64,000 nucleotides of DNA from Atherinomorus stipes (Eukaryota > Chordata > Actinopteri > Atheriniformes > Atherinidae), in the NCBI GenBank assembly GCA_023101725.1, contig JALJCO010013417.1, positions 157,689-221,688 on the forward strand, in the 5' to 3' direction. The notes beneath the pieces are model-generated. The model was not told the DNA's origin, ran no database searches, and worked only from the letters and a program-made list of their open reading frames with translations. Positions 21,034-32,328 of this stretch are shown here, piece by piece; the stretch's first letter is position 1, and each line of letters starts with the position of its first letter. Made by a program: the position numbers and the translations under genes.

Positions 21034-23360
21034 AGCCACGACGTCACTCTCTGAGCGTGGTACCATGATGTTGTACTGGGTATCAGGTTACCGGTATGTC
21101 TCCTAGCACCTCACAGAGCCATGACATCACTCTCTGAGCGTGGTACCATGATGTTGTACTGGGTATCAGGTTACCGGTCTTTCTCCCAGCACCTCACAGA
21201 GCCACGACGTCACTCTCTGAGCGTGGTACCACGATGTTGTACTGGGTATCAGGTTACCAGTCTTTCTCCCAGCACCTCACAGAGCCACGACGTCACTCTC
21301 TGAGCGTGGTACCATGATGCTGTACTGGGTATCAGGTTACCGGTCTTTCTCCCAGCATCTCACAGAGCCACGACGTCACTCTCTGAGCGTGGTACCATGA
21401 TGTTGTACTGGGTACCAGGTTACCGGTCTTTCTCCCAGCACCTCACAGAGCCACGACGTCACTCTCTGAGCGTGGTACCATGATGTTGCACTGGGTATCA
21501 GGTTACCGGTCTTTCTCCCAGCACCTCACAGAGCCATGACGTCACTCTCTGAGCGTGGTACCATGATGTTGTACTGGGTATCAGGTTACCAGTCTTTCTC
21601 CCAGCACCTCACAGAGCCATGACGTCACTCTCTGACCGTGGTACCATGATGTTGTACTGGGTATCAGGTTACCGTTCTTTCTCCCAGCACCTCACAGAGC
21701 CACGACGTCACTCTCTGAGCGTGGTACCATGATGTTGCACTGGGTATCAGGTTACCAGTCTTTCTCCTAGCACCTCACAGAGCCACGACGTCACTCTCTG
21801 AGCGTGGTACCATGATGTTGTACTGGGTATCAGGTTACCAGTCTTTCTCCCAGCACCTCACAGAGCACCGACGTCACTCTCTGAGCGTGGTACCATGATG
21901 TTGTACTGGGTATCAGGTTACCAGTCTTTCTCCCAGCACCTCACAGAGCCATGACGTCACTCTCTGAGCGTGGTACCATGATGTTGTACTGGGTATCAGG
22001 TTACCAGTCTTTCTCCCAGCACCTCACAGAGCACCGACGTCACTCTCTGAGCGTGGTACCATGATGTTGTACTGGGTACCAGGTTACCGGTCTTTCTCCC
22101 AGCACCTCACAGAGCCACGACGTCACTCTCTGAGCGTGGTACCATGATGTTGTACTGGGTATCAGGTTACCAGTCTTTCTCCCAGCACCTCACAGAGCCA
22201 TGACGTCACTCTCTGACCGTGGTACCATGATGTTGCACTGGGTATCAGGTTACCAGTCTTTCTCCCAGCACCTCACAGAGCCACGACGTCACTCTCTGAG
22301 CGTGGTACCATGATGTTGCAGTGGGTATCAGGTTACCAGTCTTTCTCCCAGCACCTCACAGAGCCACGACGTCACTCTCTGAGCGTGGTACCATGATGTT
22401 GTACTGGGTATCAGGTTACCAGTCTTTCTCCCAGCACCTCACAGAGCACCGACGTCACTCTCTGAGCGTGGTACCATGATGTTGTACTGGGTATCAGGTT
22501 ACCAGTCTTTCTCCCAGCACCTCACAGAGCCATGACGTCACTCTCTGACCGTGGTACCATGATGTTGTACTGGGTATCAGGTTACCAGTCTTTCTCCCAG
22601 CACCTCACAGAGCCACGACGTCACTCTCTGAGCGTGGTACCATGATGTTGTACTGGGTATCAGGTTACCAGTCTTTCTCCCAGCACCTCACAGAGCCACG
22701 ACGTCACTCTCTGAGCGTGGTACCATGATGTTGTACTGGGTATCAGGTTACCGGTCTTTCTCCCAGCACCTCACAGAGCCATGACGTCACTCTCTGAGCG
22801 TGGTACCATGATGTTGTACTGGGTATCAGGTTACCGGTCTTTCTCCCAGCACCTCACAGAGCCATGATGTCACTCTCTGAGCGTGGTACCATGATGTTGT
22901 ACTGGGTATCAGGTTACCAGTATGTCTCCCAGCACCTCACAGAGCCATGATGTCACTCTCTGAGCGTGGTACCATGATGTTGTACTGGGTATCAGGTTAC
23001 CAGTCTTTCTCCCAGCACCTCACAGAGCCACGACGTCACTCTCTGAGCGTGGTACCATGATGTTGTACTGGGTATCAGGTTACCGGTCTTTCTCCCAGCA
23101 CCTCACAGAGCCATGACGTCACTCTCTGAGCGTGGTACCATGATGTTGTACTGGGTATCAGGTTACCGGTCTTTCTCCCAGCACCTCACAGAGCCACGAC
23201 GTCACTCTCTGAGCGTGGTACCATGATGTTGTACTGGGTATCAGGTTACCGGTCTTTCTCCCAGCACCTCACAGAGCCATGACGTCACTCTCTGAGCGTG
23301 GTACCATGATGTTGCACTGGGTATCAGGTTACCAGTATGTCTCCCAGCACCTCACAGAGC
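21034..23360. repeat. 83-bp minisatellite, about 28 copies
   Basis: A unit of 83 bases repeats from 'gagccacgacgtcactctc' to 'cagcacctcacagagc' with very little divergence between copies. Variants are limited (cacgacg, catgacg, accgacg; gagcgtgg or gaccgtgg; ggtctt, agtctt or agtatg). Each unit holds a GACGTCA core; those with 'catgacgtca' contain the full cAMP-response palindrome TGACGTCA. Each also carries the palindromes TGGTACCA and GGTTACC. It sits in the provirus next to the integrase relic. High homogeneity points to recent expansion or gene conversion. Confidence 0.95.
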
Positions 23361-23369
23361 AATTTAGGT

Positions 23370-23640
23370 CTTTGTTTGATGCCAAAGTCTTCTGTGACTC
23401 CCGGACGGAATCCTCTATTAGTACAATCCCCCCGGGCTGGTCACTACTGGGAGGTGTGAGAGCCACCGGTAACCTGCAGCAGTGTGTGAGGAGGAATCCA
23501 CGTCGACCCCCCAGCAATCTGCAAAGCTGAGAGGCAAGCAGCACTGGACACGGCCCCTCCCACCTTTGTGTGGGTGTGTTTTCTTCTGAAGACTTTAACC
23601 AGCATTCAGTCTCCATGTTCCACCTCCAACCTGTAGGATG
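23370..23640 (-). pseudogene. Retroviral integrase C-terminal (GPY/F-like) relic
   Basis: On the minus strand one frame reads NTPTQRWEGPCPVLLAS, after which the next frame (GGSTWIPPHTL) continues the pattern. A WEGP-x-VLL block followed by a tryptophan-histidine block is the usual C-terminal signature of retroviral and gypsy-type integrases. A frameshift near 23520 and a stop break it. It stands alone: the catalytic core and the rest of pol were not found upstream. Confidence 0.7.
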
Positions 23641-25229
23641 ACACTGGTGGAAGATTCTCCCAAAGTGAAAACACTTCTGTCAGTTAGTCAGTCACCATTA
23701 TTCTATGGAGTAATACATGATTCATTCTGTAAGTAACAGGAGATACATACATGTAAGCATCCACAAGAAGCCCACTAATTCCCTTGTTCTCAATGTCTCA
23801 TCAGGATGAGAAACAAACTTTATACTGGAACATTTACAAAAACAAAATATCTAAAGTATTATATAATGTTATACCTAAAGAAACGAAGAACTATGATGAA
23901 ATAAAAGGACATCAAGTAAAACATATACAAAAAAAGAGTAGTCACAGGCCGAGAAACCCTGGAAGACCTAGTACATGAGACACCTCTTCATTAGACTAAA
24001 ACATCACCTTTGGACCTTTAGATCCTCCTTCAGCTCAGTTCACTTCCTGATTTAAAACAAGTAAATGATGCCAAAATAATCTGCACAATCAGGCAGGTCT
24101 GGATGTCCTGTCAGCAGGACATATTCCAGCTAAAATCCAAACTCAGCATAGCAAAAGAACAAAAGAAAAAGTCTCGTCTGCGAGCAGAGCATCACACAGA
24201 AAGTCGGACCTGTGTCCGGGTCGGCTGTGGAAGTGTTTACTGTTAGAGGAAATACCGGTTAATTGAACCTATTGGACACATGCATCTGTGGGTACCGAAC
24301 AAAAATATTTGGCTTCATATTTAGTTAATCCAACAAAAAATCTATGAAAATCCATGCAGAGTCCATGCAAATCTATAAAGACCTACAGTATGCAAACATA
24401 AAACAATATGATGAGTAAGGAAATCCCAGATTTCAGTCGTGGGGGCTGTTCTGAGAAACACTAAACATTATCAACAAAAAAGGTTTGCAAGGTTAGAGAA
24501 CTTATGCTGTATGAATATTTCTCACTTATGTTCTAAGATGAAAGCTGGTGTAACTATAGCTGGAAATGTTTTTAGCTGTTCTGAACATACAGTAGCTCCA
24601 CTAAGCAGCTGCTTCTCTCCCAGTCTGTGAGGAGCTGAGCTGCATGTCTGATAAGACTGTTATCTATCACCTGGAGCGTTTGTGTGCATCAGGCTCACGT
24701 AGCAGCCATGAAACCATGTTAGAAGTTATTTGTATGTGTGAATGAAATGCAACAACATGAAAAATACAAATGTCCCTTCTGTTTGCCAAAGTAAATGCAC
24801 ATGTTGAAGTAGTTGTGACTGTGCAACCAGTTAGCTAACCAGGCCAAAACAAAAATGTTTGTTTGGATCGGATGACCATGGGCAGCTGTTATCACAGCAA
24901 ATTCCACGGAATAAGAGGAACAAACATCACTAGTTAAGTGTACTTTAAGCTGAACGAATATATCATCACACAAAACGCACAGCCTGGAAGTTTAACTCTC
25001 CAAGAACTGGCACCATCGAATTATATGTATGCCTCCCTCATACAGAGCAGCTCTTCTCTAAAAAGCAGATGTAAAAGTTTAGAACTGTATACAACGTATA
25101 CATCCAGACCCAGTTTCTGCTTTCTAGATCTCTCATCATGCCCTAAACAACGTGCAGTTGTCCTTAGCTACACGTCTAAAACTGTATCTACTGTCTGATT
25201 TCTCTGTGCTGATAGAGAATGTCGTCTTA
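23641..25229. other. Proviral interior, pol expected but not found
   Basis: Scanned both strands by eye; only frames under 90 codons occur and none shows RT, protease or RNase H motifs. The sequence is AT-rich. Either pol was deleted and replaced or it is unrecognisably decayed. Confidence 0.4.
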
Positions 25230-25600
25230 ACAGATGCTTATGAGGCATAAACACAAACACTGGGAAACTAAACTGAAAATGGAGATGAGGTTAGCAATGC
25301 TGCTCAAAGTAATGAAACCAAAAACAGACAAAACCTAAACCAAATGTGGAAACCAACATAAACCTTAACTGGATTCCTATGAAACAAAAAGGCACAAACT
25401 AAAACCTGTAACCAAAACCCATCTATGACAAAACAAGGCCTAGCTACCCAACGCCAACACAAATCCAGTGTAAGACACAACTGAAGTCACCGAAACCCAC
25501 AAACGAAACAAACTGAGGACAGACAGATACGAGGCCAAACAGCTGTAACAGGCCTTGTAGAGACACGGACGTTTCTAATAAAAACTACAAAGCCAGACTG
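25230..25600 (-). mobile_element. LTR-like fragment, copy of 2750-3150
   Basis: The complement of this stretch aligns with the LTR-like insertion in gene 1 intron 1, including the words 'gtgtttatgcct' and 'gtttgtttcgtttgtgg' type segments (versus 'gtgtgtttcatttgtgg'). It is diverged and lacks clear ends. Confidence 0.5.
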
Positions 25601-25847
25601 TGGCCAGACTTATATCAGGACGTCAGGACGACTCCTGACCTGGCCCACAGTAGCTTTCTATTTTATATTTGTGTGGCTGTAGCAACTTCATAGAGTTTAA
25701 AGTTACCCTCCTGTAGTCTGTCTGAGCATGCTTGAGGGTTTGGCTAGTGAACTCACACTCCTCTGTTTTTGTTTGAATGCAAACTGTTTAGTTGAGGTTG
25801 ATCACCATTCCATTATTACTACAGGAAATCAAATAAGTCATTTCTAC

Positions 25848-27098
25848 TAGGGGTGTCCCCAAATAGTCGACGATTTGACGATTCGTTTCCAGGACTGAGC
25901 TTCGACTGCCAGTCTCTAAGTCGAATAGTCACAGCATTTGGTTACCAAGCAAAAATCAGACCATCCTGCAGTAGGAGGGGGCTGAATGTGTGATTTTTAC
26001 ACAATATTCATTCGTCCTTTAAATAATTCATGTTATAGGTCTATTAGCAGCCGTTCTGTTACTATGAGTGTGGCATAGATGAGCCGGGCAGGCGGGTTTA
26101 AACCGCGGTCTGCCGACTGAGTCGCACGCGCTGAGCACTCAGACAAAGCGACGTCTCTATGACCAAGTAGCCAGAGACATGATGAAGGACCCTCACCTGT
26201 CACATCATCATCATCGTTGTAGTTTCTTCCACTGATTTACAGCATCAGTCTGTCAAGGTTGAAACAGTCTTACAGACATGAACACCGCGTCTACAGTACT
26301 CCCGTGCGTAATGCTGAAGATGGACGCTGGCACTGCTGGAGGATTATTCAGATTGTATCAGGAAAGAATGCGTTTTTAAGAACCATGATGTCCTGAATCA
26401 TGAAGGCTGCGGCTGATATCAGACTCCAGAGCAGCGCTTTTATTTTATCTTTGTCCTGAACTGGACCGCCGTCTCGCTGCATCAGCTGTTGGGCGCACAT
26501 GTGGAGCGGCTCCTGAACGGTGGAGATGCCAAGAGAAGATGCTGCACTATTCCAGCAAGTTGTGGAATAATCGTGGCTGTGATGTTCTGCACGTTCCCTC
26601 CACCTCCACTCCTCCATCCAGAGCAGATTCTGCTGTCGGCTTTATTGTTAACGAAGCGAGGAGGCTTTCTGCTGTGCAGATTCTAACTTTTACTTTCCGT
26701 TTTACATGGATATAACTTTGTACTTCGTTATGAGTCTATTTTTTTTATTGTTGTGTAATTTATTTATTTATTCAGTGAAGGTTATTCTATTGTAATTCCT
26801 CTGTATATATTTGACATTTGGACCGTGCGCAGCGGAGCGCGCACAGACTGTCAACACCCTTTTATTCTCTTTCCTGACTTTAAATTGTTAAGCAAAAAAA
26901 CAAACAAAAAAACAGACAAAAAAAAAAAAAATAAAAACATTTGAATTTATTTAATGAAGTGTTCAGCTTTTTTGGAGAGGAAAAGACGATTATGAATAAG
27001 AAGGGAAAAAACAAACATGATTCGACTATTCGTCGGCGAATGACATGATCTGACGAATCAGGTTCGACTATGAAAATTCTTAGTCGGGGACACTCCTA
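25848..27098. mobile_element. hAT element, 1,251 bp, exact 8-bp target duplication
   Basis: It starts TAGGGGTGTCCCCAAATAGT and ends with the complement of TAGGAGTGTCCCCGACTAAG, flanked by ATTTCTAC at 25840-25847 and 27099-27106. The eight-base duplication is diagnostic of hAT. The interior has AT-rich runs and a GC-rich 'gtgcgcagcggagcgcgcac' palindrome, and no recognisable transposase; the 89-codon minus frame at 26617-26348 shows no domain. Confidence 0.92.
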
Positions 27099-27523
27099 AT
27101 TTCTACCGCTAACTGCTAATGTTGTGCACTGATGACTGGTTATCAGTAGTAACTTAAACTAAGTCCTCAACAGTTGTGATTGTTGACACAACTTAACTTG
27201 TCTAGTTGCAGCATGTGCAAAAACTAGAATGGTTGTAGGCAACAGGTTTCCATGCAGATTTCTAGTAAACTCAACTAATCCGGGTTTAGTGTACAGAGGC
27301 TTTGTGGTTCTAGTGAGTCATAGCAGTGGGGAGGACGCGCATACTTCCACAAAGCAGGTGATTTTGTTATAATAAATCAGTTAGCATGAGCTCCTGGGGC
27401 CCTGTCCTCTGAACTGCTGCCTCATAGGTATAATCAGGGCCTGGAGTGTACGTAAAGTTGGCCAGGTGCCATACAATCTTTAGCTAAATCCGGGCCTCTT
27501 TTCTGTCTCTCCTTCTCTGCTAG

Positions 27524-29490
27524 TCATGCACTAGTCACAGTTTTCCCATTGGTGCACTCACGTGCCCAATGGCCTGTTCTTCCACATACATAACACTGTT
27601 CACCACGTGTGCCTTGTCGTCCACCTCTTCCTCTATTACCTCTATGTCTTCTACCTCTGTGGAACCTTCCATGGTAATTTATGTCACAAGAGCCAACCTG
27701 AAACAGGCTCATCTTCTGAGATGACTTCCTTTTTGTTGTTTCTTCTGCACGGACAGCATAAGCCATGAATTCAGTGAGGTCAGGAAGCAAGAGTCATACA
27801 GTGCTTTCTTATCCAGTCTGCAATGGGAGGCCTGAATCCCTCCAGCAGCAAATACTTTAACAGCTGCCAGCAGGTTCCATCCTCTTTGTTATCAGCTGAG
27901 TCCCTGTGTTCAGCGAACCCTTCCTCCATTCGTCCTCTAAATTCCACCACAGTCTCTCCCTCTTTTTGTCTAGTCTGGGTGATAAGACAATAGGGGATTA
28001 TCACGCTTCTGCGTTCCGGTTTCCGGAAGTTGAAACATTTGGCACTTCCTCTTCCGGGCCATGTTAACGACAGCCGTTCCTGCTCTGTTATACTGTTTAA
28101 ATCGGATAAACTCCAAACATATTTAAGTTTTCATTCTAGACTGAAGTGATACTGGATCAAAAGCTGGATCAAAGCGATCGATTTGCCGCGGTGAAGGGCC
28201 GAACTTTATAATAAAACACACGTTTGTTTGTCGCCGGTGGGGCACAACACCGGCACTTCACAGCATGCTAGCATTAGCCAGCTAGCGTTTACTGACGTGC
28301 TTAACATTGTGCGTCTTAAAACACACAAACATCTGAAAATCGGGTCTGTACCTCCCCGTTTCCAGTGGAACAACTGGGGACTGCCAAGAAAGGAGACGCT
28401 TTCAGATGCTTGTGTGTTTTCAGCCGCACAAAGTTAGGCACGTCATCGAGCTGGCTAATGCTAGCCTGCTAACACGACTGCGCAGTCTGCCGGCCACAAA
28501 CAAACGTGTGTCGTTTTATTATAAAGTTCGGTCCTTCACCGCGGCGAATCGGTCGTTTTAATCCACTTCTTCCTCAGCATCACTTCAGTCTGGAATGAAA
28601 ACTTGGCATTGGCGTTTATCCGATTTACAAAGTTTAACAGAGTAGTAGCTGGCGGACTACTGTTAGCAGGTTAGCATTAGCCAGCTTGATGACGTGCCTA
28701 ACTGTGTGCGGCTGAAAACACACAAGCATCTGAAAGCGTCTCCTTTCTTGGCAGTCCCCAGTTGTTCCACTGGAAACGGGGTTTGGGGTACAGACCTGAT
28801 TTTCAGATGTTTGTGTGTTTTAAGACGCACAATGTTAAGCACGTCAGTAAACGCTAGCTGGCTAATGCTAGCATGCTGTGAAGTGTCGGTGTTGTGCCCC
28901 ACCGGCGACAAACAAACGTGTGTTTTATTATAAAGTTCGGCCCTTCACCGCGGCGAATCGATCGCTTTGATCCAGCTTTTTGATCCAGTATCACTTCAGT
29001 CTAGAATGAAAACTTAAGTATGTTTGGAGTTTATCCGATTTATGCAGTATAACAGAGCAGGAACGGCTGTCGTTAACATGGCCCGGAAGAGGAAGTGTCA
29101 AAATCCGGGAACTTCCGGTCAGCGTGATAATCCCCTATAGTCAACTCGTCCCCTGCAAACAGGTGCTGCTCGTTTACACAACTGAGTCACAGCAGTATTC
29201 ATTGATAGGCGACTCTCCTCTTTTCTTTCACTGTTCCTCTTTTTCTGAGCCTCACTCAGCCATTTAGTAGCTGCCATTAAATTTTTTCCCATCTTGTCTC
29301 CCTTCTTATACTTTTCGAGGACCTTTAATTGGTTCACAAGTCTGGTGCACTGTGCCACATCCAGAGTCCCATCAAAGCCATAATCAGACTGCCATTTACA
29401 GAGAAATCTCACTGACTCTGGATGTGTCACAGCCATGTATTCAGCATCTGCAGAACACACAGACACTACTTTACTGCGATTGCTCCCCAT
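27524..29490 (-). pseudogene. Broken retroviral gag
   Basis: The most likely start is the ATG at 29490, because it gives MGSNRS, a myristoylation-type matrix N-terminus; an in-frame ATG lies 11 codons upstream. The first part runs to about 29137, where a 1,143-bp foldback element is inserted. The frame then resumes below 27991 with a capsid-like block (QKEGETVVEFRGRMEEGF ... RPPIADWIRKHC). A single-base frameshift lies near 27785. The last part has basic RGR-rich sequence and one zinc knuckle CYVCGRTGHWAREC (CX2CX4HX4C, nucleocapsid). It stops at TGA 27524-27526. Three lesions at least make it non-functional. The host-genome copy would have encoded the virion structural polyprotein. Confidence 0.88.
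27993..29135. mobile_element. Foldback element with long inverted arms, inserted in gag
   Basis: The ends are GGGGATTATCACGC and its exact complement, flanked by TA on both sides (27991-27992, 29136-29137), suggesting a TA target as in Tc1/mariner or related MITEs. The outer arms are each about 450 bases and near identical, running through 'cttcctcttccgggccatg', the 'gccgcggtgaagggccgaac' block and 'cggtggggcacaacaccgg'. A third partial arm lies in the middle (about 28437-28690). No coding sequence. Confidence 0.88.
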
Positions 29491-29924
29491 GTTTTGAAGT
29501 TTTGAAGGTTGTGACTTCGTCAAAAGGAAATTTCTCCAGCGGACCCTTTCCTCCTTCCCTTCACGTCAAGCTTCTAGGCCAAACTTATTGTTTGGTCCGG
29601 ACCTGAACTCGGGGTTCTATCCCGGGAATGTGAGGAAGGTTTTAGATCCTGATCAGAAGTCACCTAAAGCCTTAATGATTTCAGTAAAGGATTCATGCAC
29701 AGTCCAGACTTTATGTTGGCACCGGTAGGTTTCGGGTCTGGACGGTGTCAGTAATCCTCCAAAATCCTTTCACTCTTTCCACATTAACACTCTTCACATT
29801 CACACCTTTGAAACCAGACTAGTCATTACTGAATTATAATTAGTTTAAATCGTTCCTTTTCAGTATAAAGTACTACAGGAACTGTTACAATTTAGAGTTT
29901 TACCAAATGAAGCTTCATGACTAT

Positions 29925-30290
29925 GGGACCCAGTCCCATGACCCAGTCCTGCTTACAGGCCGTGAGGAACTCTACAAATGGGACCCAGTCCCACCAGGAC
30001 CCAGCCCTGTCTCACACCCTGAGGAGGTTCTGAACCGTTTCAACAATGGGACCCAGTCCTGTCATTGGCCCAGCCAGGCCTGTGAGGAACTTACTCTACA
30101 AATGGGACCCAGTCCCACCAGGGCCCAGCCCTGTCTCACACCCTGAGGAGGTTCTGAACCGTTTCAACAATGGGACCCAGTCCCACCAGGACCCAGTCCT
30201 GTCATTTGGTCCCAGCCAGGCCTGTGAGGAACTTGCTCTACAAATGGGACCCAGTCCCACCAGGACCCAGCCCTGTCTCACACCCTGGCG
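29925..30290. repeat. Tandem repeat in the proviral leader
   Basis: Three units of about 124-139 bases share 'aaatgggacccagtcccac', 'cagccctgtctcacaccctg' and 'gttctgaaccgtttcaacaa'. Shorter 'gggacccagtcc' repeats are nested in each unit. It lies between primer-binding site and gag, a region that in retroviruses carries packaging signals. Confidence 0.85.
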
Positions 30291-30591
30291 ACCATCCGGA
30301 TCTTCTGTTATCCAAAAAACAGGAACGTACGTGTCTTGTCTTCTTTTAAGAAAAACAATGACTTCTTTAATTACACCTGTAGGAACCAATGTCCCTCCAC
30401 TCTGCACTTGGTGGTCTCACCCCTTTGGTTCTTTGGATGCCGTCAAGCAGGACCAAACTCGGGGCGGCAGACCCAATCCCGGCCAGTACAGAATTCACTG
30501 GACTGGACTCTTATCAGCAGGTCCAACCTGCTGGCTGTGCACAGACGACGGAGTTGTTCTGCCGTTCCCGAGTCAGCTCCACTGTGTTGGC

Positions 30592-30609
30592 ATCCGGCTC
30601 GAAGGACCA
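30592..30609 (-). promoter_or_regulatory. Retroviral primer-binding site, tRNA-Tyr type
   Basis: The plus-strand 18-mer ATCCGGCTCGAAGGACCA equals the 3' end of vertebrate tRNA-Tyr including CCA, so the minus-strand provirus has the complementary primer site. It lies three bases inside the 5' LTR edge at 30613, where such a site is expected, and fixes both the LTR boundary and the strand. Confidence 0.9.
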
Positions 30610-30612
30610 AAA

Positions 30613-31484
30613 TGTTAGGTTAATTCTTTATAAACCCAAAAGGAATGAGAGACACAAGAAAGAGTCAACACCAAGTTAGAGTTTTAACTTGCAAGGGGAG
30701 ACAGTCTCATACCATCTCCGAGGTTTTTCTGAGCCTTGCAGCTTTTTATTCACACAGGTCATGTTAGACAAAACAACTCCTTGTATGGAAACGGGTTGAC
30801 AGATACAGTAGCAGAAGATAGTAGTACTTCTCCATAGCAGTAATTTTCCACTGAGAGCATGTCACACTGAAGCAGATCATGCATGTCACACACTTATCAT
30901 TGATAATATAGAATTATTCTAACATTTCCCTCCTGTTTATCAATGATGAACACTGAAAACAAAACCTTCATGATCATAATGCCTTCAGCTCACACACAAT
31001 CAATAAGTGATGGACGGCTGCAACACAAAATACACAACCACAACAATAAGGACAACAGATAACAGTAGCCTGACGCTAACAAATCACCAAATAACATAAA
31101 GCACTAAACATAATTGTATTAATGTTATTTCTGCTGTAAAATGTTCTATGAGATGCGTTCATATGCAGACACAGAACCCAGGTAAAGCACAACTGGGGTC
31201 CATCTGCATCGCCCCGATGTCATCGGTGACGTCCCATCATTAAAGCTGCAGGGGAATGTCGGCATCCTCACAGAACAGCTGGAGATGCACCTCAGAGCAA
31301 AGAAAGAGAACATCATGAGTAACGAACAAGGAAATGGACAAAATACACAATATTGAAGACCCATGTGAACATAAACACATATTACGGCGGAGTAAACAAC
31401 TAAAATAAGATAATTAAGATAAGATACGATAAATAAGATAACAAAGGACAGTGAGCAGAACAGTATGTGTGTATATCTGTGTGA
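30613..31484 (-). repeat. 5' LTR of the endogenous retrovirus
   Basis: It matches 17797-18634. In sense the LTR ends AACCTAACA next to the primer site. A sense AATAAA lies at 30750-30745. It has a 32-base segment near 31160-31192 not present in the other LTR. The U3 edge is set only by loss of similarity near 31484. Confidence 0.87.
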
Positions 31485-32124
31485 GTTGAGAGTTTGATGC
31501 ATGGCTCACACCTACAAGGTAAGTTTAGTCGATTATAGACTTAGTGTGATGCATTGTTTTAAAGAGCATGCTTCAGAGCTTGCAGTAGCCTACAACTGAA
31601 TGAATATTTTACACCTAGATAAAACGTTTGAAATAGCAGGAAACGCGAAGCTAAAAGACATCCTCGTTCGCCAAATCGGCGTCTGAACTTTCCCGTTCCC
31701 TCTCAATAACCGAACAACATTTAACATACCATGCATAATCAGATACACAGGCTGAATATAGGTGTGCTTTCAGTTTCACTCTTTGACAATATTGAATACA
31801 AGCACATTCTGCAAGCCAGTTCTTCAGATTTGTGACATTGACTGTTAACACATCGGTAGTACTGTAAGCCAACTGTATATGACATTTCTTTTGGTCGAGG
31901 AATTAAGTGTGAGGAAGATAGTGTGGGCTGCTGTGATGGCATGTTGGAACTTTAGCTTAGCTTTACCATGCCTCATTCAGATATTAACATTTCTATTTAA
32001 CTCAATATTTCCAGTATTTATGCTTTTAGATGTTTAATAGTTTTAAGTTGCATTAGATTCTCAGCATGCTTAATGTTAGTCTAAATGTTTTGTTTTTCTT
32101 CATCGTAACTGACAATGTGTAGTG
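31485..32124. other. No gene seen
   Basis: Flank of the provirus. Frames below 75 codons only; no element termini recognised. Confidence 0.35.
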
Positions 32125-32328
32125 CAGGGATGAGCAACTCTGGTCCTTGAGGGCTGGCATCCTACAGGTAGGAGTTTCCCTTTGGTAACACACCTTGTGA
32201 CCTGTGCAGAACTTCATATCAGGCTCTGTATAATAACCCAATGATTGATGGCAAATGTGTTGCAGCCTGGAAACTCCTAATACCTGCAGGATGCTGGTAT
32301 CCTCAAGGACTGGAGTTGCCCATCCCTG
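32125..32328. mobile_element. 204-bp hAT MITE
   Basis: Ends CAGGGATGAGCAACTCTGG and complement of CAGGGATGGGCAACTCCAG, flanked by GTGTAGTG (32117-32124) and GTGTACTG (32329-32336), an 8-bp duplication with one change. It resembles the element at 36336-36548 in design. Confidence 0.9.

Larger units (their letters stand above)
17797..31484 (-). mobile_element. Decayed endogenous retrovirus with tRNA-Tyr primer site
   Basis: The provirus reads on the minus strand: 5' LTR 30613-31484, primer-binding site 30592-30609, leader with tandem repeats, gag 29490-27524, a scrap of integrase at 23370-23640, and 3' LTR 17797-18634. Protease, reverse transcriptase and RNase H were not found, and no env could be recognised. 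Insertions inside it are a foldback element in gag, a hAT element at 25848-27098, an LTR-like piece at 25230, an 83-bp minisatellite and a hAT element at 19442-20356. The LTRs differ by roughly two percent by eye plus a few indels. No target duplication was found: the 17790s flank is 'agaggc' and the right edge is uncertain. It is an old, non-functional copy. Confidence 0.85.

Noticed and set aside
21034..23360. Regular repeats that might look like a CRISPR array
   Set aside because: Units are adjacent with no unique spacers, in a vertebrate genome; it is a minisatellite.
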